Positions 8,736-17,349 of a stretch of 64,000 bases of DNA are shown here, in pieces. The stretch is from Streptomyces sp. AC550_RSS872. Lineage in GTDB: Bacteria; Actinomycetota; Actinomycetes; Streptomycetales; Streptomycetaceae. Position numbers and translations under genes: made by a program. Under the pieces are notes generated by a model, which was not told the DNA's origin, searched no databases, and was given only the letters and a program-made list of their open reading frames with translations. Position 1 is the first letter of the stretch; the number at the start of each line of letters is the position of its first letter. The stretch covers positions 248,001 to 312,000 of the forward strand of contig NZ_JAGMUL010000015.1 of the NCBI RefSeq assembly GCF_019049285.1, given 5' to 3'.

Positions 8736-9953
8736 ATGGGACACCGGTCGTACGAGCCGGACACCGTGGACACCCGGTGGCTCGGCGCCGTGATGCACGC
8801 GGCGTTCTTCCTGCTGCTCGGCGGAGCGCTCGCCCGCTTCCTGCTGCGCCACCCCGGCGAACCGCGCACACCATGGATCATCGCGCTGTGCGCCGTCCTC
8901 GCCGTCCTGCATCTGCTCGGCCCCAAGGCCGGCGACTCGGCCCCCCGGCCCACCCGGCGCCGCACGGCCTGGCCGGCGCTGGTCGTCGTGGTGTGGATGA
9001 TCCTGGTCGTGCTCGCCCCCAGCTTCGCCTGGTGCGCGGTGCCCCTGTTCTACACCGGCCTGCGCACGCTGCCGCCGCGTGCGGCCCTGGTGCTCGTGGC
9101 GCTTCTGACCGTGTTCGTCGTCGCCGCGCAGGTGCAGCTCGCCGGCCGTTTCGACCCCAACCTGGTCCTCGCCCCGCCCGCAGTCGCCGCCCTCGCCACC
9201 GCCGTGTTCCTCCAGATGGAACGGCACACCGCACGCCAGCGCGTCCTGATCGACGACCTGATCCGCACCCGCCACGAGCTGGCCGCCGCCGAGCGCCGCG
9301 AGGGAACCCTCGCCGAACGTCAGCGGCTGTCCATGGAGATCCACGACACGCTCGCCCAGGGCCTGTCCAGCCAGCGGATGCTGCTCCAGGCGGCGGACCG
9401 GGTGTGGGACACCGAACCGGACAAGGCCCGCGCCCACGTCCGCACCGCCGCGTCCGTCGCCGAGCACAACCTCACCGAGGCCCGGCGCTTCGTGCACGAC
9501 CTGGCCCCCGCCGATCTCGCCCCCGGCGGCGGCCTCGCGCAGGCCCTGCGCGCCCTGGCCGCACGGGAGTCCGGCTCCGGTTCCGGCGCGCGTCTCGCCG
9601 TACGCGTCCACATCGACGACGACGGCCGCCTCCCCGGACTGCCCGACCGGGTCCAGTCCGGTCTGCTGCGCATCGCCCAGGGCGCCCTCGCCAACGTCCG
9701 CGAACACGCCGCCGCCGACCACGCCGCCCTCACCCTCACGCTCCTCGACGACACCGTCGTACTCGATGTCGCGGACGACGGAGACGGCTTCGACCCCACC
9801 GCACTGCCCGACGCCCCCGGCGCGGAACGCGGCCACGGGCTGCCCGCGATGCGGGCCCGGCTGCGCGCCCTCGGCGGCACCCTGACCGTCGAGTCCGCCC
9901 CCGGCGAGGGCACCGTCCTGTCGGCCGCCGTTCCCCTGGAGACACCCCGATGA
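8736..9953 (+). CDS. senS: Sensor histidine kinase SenS
   Basis: 405 residues. About five membrane helices fill residues 15–160, with little between them that could form a large sensor domain. The dimerisation box is LAERQRLSMEIHDTLAQG with the phospho-accepting His at about 203, and the HATPase has DVADDGDGFDP and GHGLPAMRARLRALGG. This is the NarL-class HisKA_3 layout of SenS, which reads haem and redox stress through extracellular HbpS. The ATG at 8736 has GGGAGG upstream. The stop overlaps the response-regulator start as ATGA, so the two are translationally coupled. Confidence 0.93.
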   Translation: MGHRSYEPDTVDTRWLGAVMHAAFFLLLGGALARFLLRHPGEPRTPWIIALCAVLAVLHLLGPKAGDSAPRPTRRRTAWPALVVVVWMILVVLAPSFAWCAVPLFYTGLRTLPPRAALVLVALLTVFVVAAQVQLAGRFDPNLVLAPPAVAALATAVFLQMERHTARQRVLIDDLIRTRHELAAAERREGTLAERQRLSMEIHDTLAQGLSSQRMLLQAADRVWDTEPDKARAHVRTAASVAEHNLTEARRFVHDLAPADLAPGGGLAQALRALAARESGSGSGARLAVRVHIDDDGRLPGLPDRVQSGLLRIAQGALANVREHAAADHAALTLTLLDDTVVLDVADDGDGFDPTALPDAPGAERGHGLPAMRARLRALGGTLTVESAPGEGTVLSAAVPLETPR

Positions 9954-10594
9954 CCCCCCACCGCGTTGCCCCCGTGCGGATCCTGGTCTGCGACGACCAC
10001 GCCGTCGTACGGGCCGGGCTGCTCGCCCTGCTCGACAGCGCCCCGGACATCGAGGTCGTAGGTGAGGCCGGCACCGGCGAGGAGGCGCTCGCCCTGGCCG
10101 CGAAGCTCTCCCCGGACGTCGTACTGATGGACCTGCAACTCGGCGAGGGCATCGACGGCGTCGAGACCACCCGCCGGCTCACCTCCACCCCCGGCTCCCG
10201 CACCCATGTCCTGGTCCTGACCACCTACGACACCGACGCCGACATCACCCGCGCCATCGAGGCGGGCGCCACCGGCTATCTGCTCAAGGCCGAACGCCCC
10301 GACGAACTCTTCGCCGCGATCCACGCCGCCGCCGAGGGACGGACCGCCCTGTCGGCACCGGTCGCCGGCCGCGTCATGGCCAACCTGCGCCGCCCCCGGC
10401 CCACCCTCACCGACCGCGAACGCGACATCCTCGTCCAGCTCGCCCGAGGCATCGGCAACCGCGACATCGCCCGCGCCCTGTACATCAGCGAGGCCACGGT
10501 CAAGACCCACCTACGGCGCATCTACGACAAGCTCGGCGTCGACACGCGCGCGGGCGCCGTGGCGGTCGCGAAGGAGCGACGTCTGCTGCCGTGA
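9950..10594 (+). CDS. senR: Response regulator SenR (NarL/LuxR class)
   Basis: 214 residues. The receiver has the acidic pair CDDH near residue 15, the phosphoacceptor in VVLMDLQLGEG (Asp61), a conserved Thr in LVLTTYDTD and Lys in YLLKAERPDE. After a short linker comes a LuxR-type HTH: LTDRERDILVQLARGIGNRD followed by SEATVKTHLRRIYDKLGV. In S. reticuli SenR controls the furS–cpeB redox genes and its own operon; furS and cpeB are not in this window. Transcription probably ends at the GC-rich hairpin just downstream, shared with the convergent inhibitor gene. Confidence 0.93.
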   Translation: MTPHRVAPVRILVCDDHAVVRAGLLALLDSAPDIEVVGEAGTGEEALALAAKLSPDVVLMDLQLGEGIDGVETTRRLTSTPGSRTHVLVLTTYDTDADITRAIEAGATGYLLKAERPDELFAAIHAAAEGRTALSAPVAGRVMANLRRPRPTLTDRERDILVQLARGIGNRDIARALYISEATVKTHLRRIYDKLGVDTRAGAVAVAKERRLLP

Positions 10595-10602
10595 CCATGA
10601 AG

Positions 10603-10634
10603 GGGCGGGCCGCCCGCAAGGGTGCGCCCCGCCC
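10603..10634. terminator. GC-rich hairpin between convergent senR and inhibitor gene
   Basis: GGGCGGG at 10603–10609 pairs with CCCGCCC at 10628–10634 across an 18-base loop. It sits in the 50-base gap between two converging genes, so it could stop both transcripts. There is no T-run, as is usual for Streptomyces. Confidence 0.45.
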
Positions 10635-10644
10635 GCCGTGTTGC

Positions 10645-11088
10645 TCAGAAGGCAAATGCCGCTGCCCCCTGAGTTTCCTTGATGCAAGGATTGGCGAAGG
10701 TGTGCTCGTAGTTTATCCGTGTACCACGCCATACACCTTGGACCGTCACGACAATGGGGCGGTATTCCCTGGTGCAGGGTTGCCCGGCGTCATTCCCGCG
10801 GAGGGTGGCCAAGCGGTCGAGATCCCCGTTCACGCGGTCCAGGTCCGCACAGGCCTGCCGCGGATCGGGGTGCGTTCCCGAGGTGGTGTACGCACAGTTC
10901 ACCGTCACGGCGCGCTCCGGCGTCGTGGTGGCGGCCTTCTCTCCGTGGCCGGTGGTCATGACCAGCGCCGACGGGGCGTACAGCGAGGCGGGGGCGACGG
11001 GCGCACTCTGAGCGGGCACGCTCAGGGGCCCCACGAGTGCCGTGGTCAGCAGCGCTCCTGTCATGGCCCAGCGCGTCATGGGACGCAT
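10645..11088 (-). CDS. Streptomyces subtilisin inhibitor (SSI) family protein
   Basis: 147 residues with a Sec signal (MRPMTRWAMTGALLTTALVG to about 30). The mature part starts with the family hallmark SLYAPSALVMTTGHGE and ends YEHTFANPCIKETQ…AFAF. Four cysteines form the two expected disulphides (NCAY with QACADL; QPCTREY with NPCIK). The reactive loop reads CTREY, which puts Arg at P1, predicting strong trypsin-like inhibition as well as subtilisin inhibition. These abundant secreted dimers protect mycelium from its own proteases and also inhibit transglutaminase-activating enzymes. The start has GGAG upstream. Confidence 0.95.
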   Translation of the reverse strand: MRPMTRWAMTGALLTTALVGPLSVPAQSAPVAPASLYAPSALVMTTGHGEKAATTTPERAVTVNCAYTTSGTHPDPRQACADLDRVNGDLDRLATLRGNDAGQPCTREYRPIVVTVQGVWRGTRINYEHTFANPCIKETQGAAAFAF

Positions 11089-11453
11089 GGTGTAACTCCC
11101 TTCTGTTCGCGGTGTTCGATGCCTCGAAGTACCCGCCTTGTCTCTGTCGTCTCAGGAGACTAGAGCCGAATTCCGTTCCGCCGCTGGAATTCGGACCCTA
11201 TTGCCCATTCAATCAGTGGCCTGATGGGGAGGCCGGTTCGTGAGGTCGAGGAGGTGAGAGGTATTTCATTTCGATGGCCGGCCGAAGGGGTGGCCGATGT
11301 GCCTGTGCTATGAAATGGCCGGAATCTGTGAGGGGGTTTTCGGCCCGAAGGGGAGGGGGCAGCCGGGTCGCGCGGACACGCCGACGGGCCGCCAGGCGCT
11401 GCTCGTCCTGGCGGCTCGGGATCGGCGTCGTCCTGAGGGAGGCTCGTCGGCGG
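11089..11453. other. Gene-free stretch upstream of the SSI gene
   Basis: 365 bases. It must hold the SSI promoter (minus strand) and the 3' side of the next minus-strand gene. Besides the inverted repeat at 11166–11194 I see a 7-base ATTTCAT…ATGAAAT repeat (about 11262–11316) around a GGCCGGCC palindrome, possibly a terminator for the gene at 11454–11888. No coding potential is convincing on either strand. Confidence 0.5.
11166..11194. promoter_or_regulatory. Perfect 9-base inverted repeat upstream of the SSI gene
   Basis: CCGAATTCC at 11166–11174 and GGAATTCGG at 11186–11194, separated by 11 bases. It lies about 78 bases upstream of the SSI start. The arms are AT-richer than their surroundings, which favours an operator over a terminator. 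The binding protein is unknown. Confidence 0.4.
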
Positions 11454-11888
11454 TCAGAAGTCGGTGGGCAGGCCGCTCACCTCGGCGATGCCCCGGAGCT
11501 CCTCCGTCTGCCTGTGCCGTTCTCGGATGTAGTCGGCGATCTCGCCGAGGCGGGCTGGGTCGGAGGCGGTGGTCGCGTCGGTGACGATCCTGACCGGGCC
11601 GGTCTCCTCGACGTCGATCTCGATCACTTTGTTGTCCATACGGCCGGTGACGGCGGTGGCGATGACAAGGGCGGCCTCGTCACGGACCTCTTGGGGCAGC
11701 TCGTCGGCGGCCCCCGCGTCGAGCGCGAGGTCGTGGCTGGAGAGGCGTTCCTCTTCGATCGCCTTCAGGACCGGTTCCACCGCTCGCAGCAGAAGGCGGT
11801 AATCCTCCGTGTCCATCCGGATGCGCAGGAGGTCCAGGTACACGTCCACGGCCCGGCCGTCGCCATGCGGAATCTCGGAATCGCTCAT
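11454..11888 (-). CDS. Hypothetical acidic protein
   Basis: 144 residues, acidic and helix-rich, with no signal peptide or membrane segment. It contains YLDLLRIRMDTEDYRLLLRA and ETGPVRIVTDATTASDPAR. I do not recognise the family. It follows the DUF1206 gene by 28 bases on the same strand, so the two are probably one transcript. The start ATG at 11888 (MSDSEIPHGD) was chosen because upstream in-frame sequence overlaps the DUF1206 gene and looks non-coding. Confidence 0.6.
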   Translation of the reverse strand: MSDSEIPHGDGRAVDVYLDLLRIRMDTEDYRLLLRAVEPVLKAIEEERLSSHDLALDAGAADELPQEVRDEAALVIATAVTGRMDNKVIEIDVEETGPVRIVTDATTASDPARLGEIADYIRERHRQTEELRGIAEVSGLPTDF

Positions 11889-11916
11889 CCGCTTCGTGTT
11901 CCCCACCAGGCGCGAT

Positions 11917-12756
11917 TCAGACGCGCCGCCACCGGGCCATGGCGAAGGAGGACACCCCGAACAGCACCAGTCCGGCCGCGACGCAGACCAGCAGCCAGGG
12001 GCCGAGCGGTGTGTCGGCGAAGGTGCGCAGAGTGTCGTCCAGGCCCTTGGCCCGTTCGGGTTCGTAGTCGACGGCCGCGCGGACGGCGAAGACACCGGCC
12101 ACGGCGAACACCAGCCCGCGGGCGGCGCCGCCGGCCACGCCGGTGATGTCCACCAGCTGCCTGGTCCGGCGGCTCATCTGCCCGAGCCGGAGCTCGTCGC
12201 GGTACCTGCGCAGGACCGCCCGTACGCCGATCCAGCCGCCGGTCACGATGACGGCGATCCCCGCCGCGCCGACCAGCCACTGGCCGGCGGGGATCTCCAG
12301 CGCCCTGGCGGTGGCATCCCGGGACTGCTGGTCGCTGGATCCACCGCCGCCGCGGTTCCGGCTCGCCGCGAACGACAGCACGGAGAAGGCGACGACGACG
12401 TAGAACGCGAACCGGGCCACCGCCAGCGCCCGCTTGCGCGCGCTGCGGCCGTCCTGCCCGACGGAGCCGAAGACCGCCTCGGACAACCGCCACAGAGCCA
12501 TGCCGACAAGCCCGATGCCCAGCGCCCACAGCAGCACCGCGCCGAACGGCTGCTGCGCCAGTTCCGCCAGAGCGCCACCACGGTCGGCTTGCCGGCTCGT
12601 GTCGCCGAAGGCGACCTGGAGCGCCAGTGCACCGACCAGCAGATAGATCACACCCCGGGCGCAGAGACCGGCCCTGGCCGCCCCCTCGACGACCGAACCC
12701 CGTGCCACCCGCCGCGCCCGAAGACGTGCGGTCCGTGCCGGCGCACTCGTGTCCAT
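11917..12756 (-). CDS. DUF1206 membrane protein
   Basis: 279 residues with six predicted helices arranged as three repeated pairs, the mark of DUF1206. Examples are GVIYLLVGALALQVAFGDTS, VAGGAARGLVFAVAGVFAVR and GPWLLVCVAAGLVLFGVSSF, each preceded by an Arg- or Gly-rich turn. The biochemical role of the family is unknown. A Gly/Ser-rich insert near residue 150 (RNRGGGGSSDQQ) is probably a surface loop. The ATG at 12756 has GGGAGG upstream. Confidence 0.88.
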   Translation of the reverse strand: MDTSAPARTARLRARRVARGSVVEGAARAGLCARGVIYLLVGALALQVAFGDTSRQADRGGALAELAQQPFGAVLLWALGIGLVGMALWRLSEAVFGSVGQDGRSARKRALAVARFAFYVVVAFSVLSFAASRNRGGGGSSDQQSRDATARALEIPAGQWLVGAAGIAVIVTGGWIGVRAVLRRYRDELRLGQMSRRTRQLVDITGVAGGAARGLVFAVAGVFAVRAAVDYEPERAKGLDDTLRTFADTPLGPWLLVCVAAGLVLFGVSSFAMARWRRV

Positions 12757-12828
12757 CGAGACCTCCCGGCATCCGGATGCCCCGACTGGACCGCCACACA
12801 CCCCGGACCTGCTTCCGTGCGGTACCCC

Positions 12829-14253
12829 TCAGCCGGCGGGCGGCATGTCCGTGGGGCTGGAGTCGAGTCCGGGGCGTCTGCCGGCCCAGGCTCCGCGCGT
12901 GAAGTCGGGGAACTCGACCGGGCGGCCGTCCCTCGCCAGGGACGCGGCGCTCAGCGGGACCGCCGCGCACCAGGCGGCCGAGTCGTACACGTCGATGTCG
13001 GGGACCAGTCCGGCGCGCATCAGCTGGACCGTGCGCCATTGCAGGACGTAGTCCATGCCCCCGTGCCCGCCGTTGTTCGCGGCGTCGTCGCCGACCTTCC
13101 GCCACAGCCAGTGGTCGTACTCCTTGCGGTAGTCGGCGAAGTCGCGCCAGGTGTGGCCGGCGTGGTCCGGTTCGAGGTAGACCCGTGCGCCGGTCGGGGA
13201 GGGGCCGGCGTAGTCCTCCACAATCCCGCGGCTGCCGGCGAGGGTGTTGATCCTGCTGTACGGGCGAGGCGAACTCACCTCGTGCTCGGCCCGGATGACC
13301 CTGCCCCGCTGTGTCTCGATGAGGCAGGTGACCAGGTCGCCGTTGATGTACGTCTCCTTCCAGGACGGGTGGTCCCGGGGGACGAGGCGTTCGCGGTAGT
13401 CGGCCAGGCCCTTCGGGGCGGTCGCGGTGGCGCGCAGGGTCGTCATCCGGTCGCCGCGGTTGATGTCCATGGCCGCCGCGATCGGGGCCAGTCCGTGCAT
13501 GGGGTACAGGGAGGCGGTGCTGCGGGTGTGCCACAGCCGTCGCCAGGAGTCGGTGTAGTACGTGTCGGAGAAGAGGAGTTCCCGCAGGTCGTGGCAGTAG
13601 CCGCCATGGCCGTTGGTGATGTCTCCGAACAGACCGGCGTGCGCCATCCTCAGCATGGCCAGCTCGTTGCGGCCGTAGCTGCAATTCTCGGCGAGGAGCA
13701 GGTGCTTGCGGGTGCGCTCGGAGGTGTCGACGAGGTCCCAGAGCTGGCGCAGTTCGGTGGCGACGGGAAGCTCCACCACGGCGTGTCTGCCGCTCAGCAG
13801 CGCGGCCCTGCCGTGCTCGTGGTGGAACTCCCAGGGCGTGGCGACGTACACCAGGTCGATGTCGTCGCGCCGGAGCATCCGGGCGTAGGAGTCGGCTGAT
13901 CCGCCGTACTCGGCGGGGCGGGGCTCGCCCTTGCTCTCCAGCCGGTCGGCGGCGCTTCGTGCGCGGTCGGCGCGGATGTCGCAGACGGCGGTCACGGTGC
14001 AGCCGGGTACGGCAGCCCATCCCGTGATCATGCCGCCGCCCCGGTTGCCCAGGCCGATGACACCGACCCGGACGGTTCTGTGGACCTCGAACGGCACGCC
14101 GATCATCGACTTCTGCCCGGGACGCCGACCGGGCGCCGGTCCGGTCGCGGCGGACGCGGCCGGTGCCGCGGCGCTCATTCCGGCCGCGAGCGCGCCGGTG
14201 GCGACCGCTCCACCCAGGAGCAGTCGGCGTGAGACAGCGGGGGTTTCGGACAT
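12829..14253 (-). CDS. Tat-exported Gfo/Idh/MocA oxidoreductase, GH109-like α-N-acetylgalactosaminidase
   Basis: 474 residues. A twin-arginine signal (VSRRLLLGGAVATG to about residue 36) precedes a Rossmann domain with VGVIGLGNRGGG (about 62–73), as in NAD-using glycosidases. GH109-type features follow: TPWEFHHEHGRAALLSGRHA, LYPMHGLAPIAAAMDINRGD and the C-terminal HGGMDYVLQWR. GH109 enzymes bind NAD tightly and cleave α-GalNAc by transient oxidation at C3. The Tat pathway fits, since it exports folded cofactor proteins. The substrate is inferred from family only. A galactosamine-type polymer locus lies 17 kb away, but nothing links the two directly. The start has GGAG upstream. Confidence 0.88.
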   Translation of the reverse strand: MSETPAVSRRLLLGGAVATGALAAGMSAAAPAASAATGPAPGRRPGQKSMIGVPFEVHRTVRVGVIGLGNRGGGMITGWAAVPGCTVTAVCDIRADRARSAADRLESKGEPRPAEYGGSADSYARMLRRDDIDLVYVATPWEFHHEHGRAALLSGRHAVVELPVATELRQLWDLVDTSERTRKHLLLAENCSYGRNELAMLRMAHAGLFGDITNGHGGYCHDLRELLFSDTYYTDSWRRLWHTRSTASLYPMHGLAPIAAAMDINRGDRMTTLRATATAPKGLADYRERLVPRDHPSWKETYINGDLVTCLIETQRGRVIRAEHEVSSPRPYSRINTLAGSRGIVEDYAGPSPTGARVYLEPDHAGHTWRDFADYRKEYDHWLWRKVGDDAANNGGHGGMDYVLQWRTVQLMRAGLVPDIDVYDSAAWCAAVPLSAASLARDGRPVEFPDFTRGAWAGRRPGLDSSPTDMPPAG

Positions 14254-14623
14254 GACGACAACACTCCTCGTGGGGTGGCCTGCATCACTGCCGGTGCACT
14301 GTCGGGACTGTGGGGTCTGTCGGGGCATGACTCTGCGGGCTTCGCGAGTGCATGTCAATATGTGCTCGATAGAAAGCAGTTACGAGCAGGATCGAGCATC
14401 GACGAGGTCGGCTGACAGCCTGTCAGACCGGTCTGCGGGCCCCTGTGGGCGTACGGCACCAGGAGTCGCCGCCGCGCCGTCTGGCGCCCGTTGATGCCTC
14501 GTTTCGGTGAATGTCGTCCGGCATGCGGCGTGCTGATCTCCCCTCAGCAGCAGGCAGGCGGAACGATGAACGGCGACTCCCGACCCCCAAGCCGCGGCGC
14601 CGGGGGCTGCCTGGAGACCACGC
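14254..14623. other. Divergent intergenic region between GH109 and the thioesterase cassette
   Basis: 370 bases without a gene. It must carry both divergent promoters. The inverted repeats at 14363–14435 are the only clear structure. The part from 14440 to 14620 shows no convincing coding potential. Confidence 0.5.
14363..14435. promoter_or_regulatory. Cluster of three inverted repeats (operator candidates)
   Basis: TGCTCGAT at 14363–14370 pairs with ATCGAGCA at 14391–14398. About 14 bases on, CTGACA-GCC-TGTCAG (14412–14426) overlaps the perfect 12-base palindrome CAGACCGGTCTG (14424–14435). Two different motifs between divergent genes suggest two regulators: perhaps the first for the GH109 side and the second for the thioesterase side. 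No regulator gene is adjacent. Confidence 0.45.
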
Positions 14624-15427
14624 GTGTACGGCGAGCGGATGTGGGCGGTTTGCGTGACTGGCGGACTGACGCAGGTTGTACTGCTGGAGCGCCCCGAGGC
14701 GGCGGTGCGGTTGTACTGCCTGCCGCCGGCCGGCGCCGGAGCGGGGTTCTTCGCGCCGTGGGTGGACATGGTGCCGGCCTGGGCGGAGATGTGCTCGGTG
14801 AGCCTGCCGGGCCGGGGAAGCCGTACGGAGGAGCCGTCGCTCACGGACACCGCTGCCGTGGCCGCGCTTGTCGCGGAGATCGTGGATGACGACGCCGATC
14901 CGCGGCCGTTCGCCGTGTTCGGGCACAGCGTGGGCGCTCTCGTGGCCTTCGAGGCGGTACGGACCCTGCGGGCCTCGGGTGGCCGTCTCCCGTTGTGGAT
15001 GGGCGTGTCGTCGCTTCGCGGGCCGCAGGACGGCGCGTATGCGAGGGGTCTTCTGCCGCTGCTGATGGCGGGACTGGAGGGGGTGGGCCAGTTGGTGGGC
15101 GGGCCGATCCCGCAACGGCTCCTGAAGGACCCGGGGTTGATGGCGGTGGCGTGCACACCGCTGCTGGCCGACTGCCTGCTGCTGTTGCACCATCGCCACC
15201 GCGACGAGCCTCCCCTGGAGGTACCGCTGGCGCTGTACGGAGGCGCGCAGGACCCGACCACCAGCGTGCGGCAACTGCTCGAATGGAACGAACTGTTCAG
15301 CACGTCGGTCCAGCCGCGGCTGTTCGAGGGCGGCCACATGTACATGCACGGGCAGACGGAAGCGCTGGTACGGCAGGTGGCGGACGACCTCGGTGCGGTG
15401 GTCCGCGAGGCGGTGCCCGCCGTATGA
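14624..15427 (+). CDS. Type II thioesterase (α/β hydrolase)
   Basis: 267 residues from a GTG at 14624 with GGAG upstream. The N-terminal YCLPPAGAGAGFFAPWV is typical of editing thioesterases of polyketide and peptide synthases. The nucleophile elbow is FGHSVGALVAF (Ser102). The acid lies in YGGAQDPTTS and the His in FEGGHMYM. Such enzymes hydrolyse acyl groups from carrier proteins, either clearing stalled chains or releasing the product. Its stop overlaps the exporter start (ATGA), and a carrier protein and ketosynthase follow, so it should act on that carrier. Confidence 0.92.
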   Translation: MYGERMWAVCVTGGLTQVVLLERPEAAVRLYCLPPAGAGAGFFAPWVDMVPAWAEMCSVSLPGRGSRTEEPSLTDTAAVAALVAEIVDDDADPRPFAVFGHSVGALVAFEAVRTLRASGGRLPLWMGVSSLRGPQDGAYARGLLPLLMAGLEGVGQLVGGPIPQRLLKDPGLMAVACTPLLADCLLLLHHRHRDEPPLEVPLALYGGAQDPTTSVRQLLEWNELFSTSVQPRLFEGGHMYMHGQTEALVRQVADDLGAVVREAVPAV

Positions 15428-17016
15428 CGGCGCACCCCGGTCGACGGGCGGACACCGGGATCCGACGGGGTTGGGCGGCGGGGGTGGTGTGCCTCGGACT
15501 GTTCATGCTCGGCATGGACCTGACCGTCCTCAACGTGGCCGTGCCGCAGCTGCGCGAAGCCCTGGACGCCACCACGGCGCAGGTGCAGTGGATCGTCGAC
15601 GGCTACGCGCTGATGCTGGGCGGCAGCGTCCTGGCCGTCGGAGCGGTGACCGACCGGTGGGGGCGCCGGCGCTGCTTCGTGCTGGGGGTGGCCGTGTGCG
15701 GCGCGTCCTCGGTCGGCGGGGCGCTGGCCGGTGAGCCCTGGCAGGTGATCGCGTCGCGGTGCGGCATGGGAGCCGGCGCGGCACTGCTGATGCCGGCGAC
15801 CCTGGGTGCCCTGCACCACATGTTCCCCGAGCCCGAGCTGCGGCGTCGCGCCATCGCCGTGTGGGCGGCGGTGGGAGGACTCGGCGGGCTGAGCGGGCCG
15901 GTGATCGGTGGCTGGCTGGTCGAGCACGCCTCGTGGCGGGCCGCGTTCTGGATCAACCTGCCGCTGACCGTGGTGATCATCACGGCGTGCTGTCTGCTGG
16001 TCCCCGAGTCGCGCGCACCACGGTCGGCCGCCTTCGACGCCGTCGGGGCGCTGCTGTCCACCGCCGGGCTGCTGGCCCTGGTCTGGGCGATCATCGAAGG
16101 CCCGCACAAGGGCTGGACCAGCGGGCAGGTCGTCACGGGCTTCGCGCTCGCCGGGCTGATCCTGGCCGCGTTCCTCGCCTGGGAGCGGCATGTGCGGGCG
16201 CCGATGCTGCCGTTGCACCTGCTGGCCCGGCCCGGCATCGGAGTCGCCGCCGCGGCCCTGGCTCTGATGTCCTTCGCCCTGTTCGGCTCCCTGTTCGTCC
16301 TCACCCTGTACTTGCAGGGCGTCCTCGGCTACAGCCCGGTCGAGGCAGGGGTGCGCACCCTGCCGTTGCCGGCCGGGCTGGCCGTGGGCGCGGCGGCCGC
16401 CGTCGCCGTCCAGCGCCGACTGGGGATCAAGGTCACCGTGGTGAGCGGGCTGTTCGTGGTCGCCGTCGCGCTCTGCGTCTGGGCCACCACCACGGCCGGG
16501 TCCGGCTACGGGCACTGCGCGCTGTTCCAGACGATCGCGGGCGTGGGAGCCGGGCTCGTGGCGGCGGCGGGCACCGAATCGGTGATGGAGTCGGTGCCCA
16601 CCGAGCAGGCCGGTCTGGGCTCCGCCGTCAACGACGCGACACGGCAGGTCGGTTCCGCGCTCGGCGTGGCGGTACAGGGCTCCCTCCTGACGGCCGTGTT
16701 CACCGCCCGGTTCGTCGAGGCACCTGCCGTGACGGCCACCGTGCCCGAGGTGGCCGACGCCGCACGGCACAGCCTCCTCTCCGTGCCGGACCAGGCAGGC
16801 CTCCTGTCGCCGGCCGAGCGGATCGCCGTGCTCTCGGCCGCCCGTGACGCGTTCATCGACGCCATGACGCTCACCGCGACGACCGCAGCGGCCGTAGTGC
16901 TGCTCACCGCGGCGGCCGCGGCCCGCTGGCTCGCCCCGCGCACCGCACCCCTGGCGCCACCGCACACCCGACCGGGACCACCGGTGCCGGAAGCGGGGAC
17001 GCCCCTTTCCGACTGA
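15424..17016 (+). CDS. DHA2-family MFS exporter (14 helices)
   Basis: 530 residues of the 14-helix drug:H+ antiporter type. Motif A-like DRWGRRR follows helix 2, and motif C-like GPVIGGWLVEHASWRAAFWI marks it as an exporter. The N-terminus has LFMLGMDLTVLNVAVPQLR, diagnostic of EmrB/QacA-like pumps. Lying between the thioesterase and the carrier protein in one coupled operon, it most likely exports the acyl product. The C-terminal tail is Pro-rich. Confidence 0.93.
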   Translation: MTAHPGRRADTGIRRGWAAGVVCLGLFMLGMDLTVLNVAVPQLREALDATTAQVQWIVDGYALMLGGSVLAVGAVTDRWGRRRCFVLGVAVCGASSVGGALAGEPWQVIASRCGMGAGAALLMPATLGALHHMFPEPELRRRAIAVWAAVGGLGGLSGPVIGGWLVEHASWRAAFWINLPLTVVIITACCLLVPESRAPRSAAFDAVGALLSTAGLLALVWAIIEGPHKGWTSGQVVTGFALAGLILAAFLAWERHVRAPMLPLHLLARPGIGVAAAALALMSFALFGSLFVLTLYLQGVLGYSPVEAGVRTLPLPAGLAVGAAAAVAVQRRLGIKVTVVSGLFVVAVALCVWATTTAGSGYGHCALFQTIAGVGAGLVAAAGTESVMESVPTEQAGLGSAVNDATRQVGSALGVAVQGSLLTAVFTARFVEAPAVTATVPEVADAARHSLLSVPDQAGLLSPAERIAVLSAARDAFIDAMTLTATTAAAVVLLTAAAAARWLAPRTAPLAPPHTRPGPPVPEAGTPLSD

Positions 17017-17058
17017 CCCATCCACACCGCTGACCCGCCCACAGTTCTGGAGGCACGC

Positions 17059-17349
17059 ATGGCGACGACCCTGGACACCATCACCCAGGTGCTCACGGAG
17101 ACCTTCCCGATCGACGCCGCCGACATCACCCCCGAACGGACCTTCGACGACCTCGGTCTCGACTCGCTGGCCCTGCTGGAGATGGGCCTGGCGGTCCAGG
17201 AGAGCACCGGCATCACACTCAACGACACGGAACTGCCGAAGACGGTCGGCCAACTGGTCACCCTGCTGGACGCCGCACAGGCCGACGTCGCGCAGGCCGA
17301 CCCCGCACCAGCCGACCCGGCCCTGGCCGTCACGGACAACAGCGCATGA
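17059..17349 (+). CDS. Acyl carrier protein
   Basis: 96 residues. The phosphopantetheine site is DDLGLDSLALLEMG with Ser36. The fold ends near residue 75; the last 20 residues are an Ala/Asp/Pro tail with a repeated AQAD motif. A strong TGGAGG precedes the ATG. Its stop overlaps the ketosynthase start (ATGA). It is not next to the usual fatty-acid genes (fabD, fabH), so it is a dedicated pathway carrier. Confidence 0.95.
   Translation: MATTLDTITQVLTETFPIDAADITPERTFDDLGLDSLALLEMGLAVQESTGITLNDTELPKTVGQLVTLLDAAQADVAQADPAPADPALAVTDNSA

Noticed and set aside
7940..10594. 884-codon frame on the plus strand running through hbpS, senS and senR
   Set aside because: Only its last 214 codons (SenR from 9950) are real; the rest is out-of-frame or antisense sequence of hbpS and senS.
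11885..14020. 711-codon minus-strand frame inside the GH109 and DUF1206 genes
   Set aside because: It is another frame of the same strand, rich in Arg/Pro/Gly, with no motifs; the GH109 and DUF1206 frames are clear.
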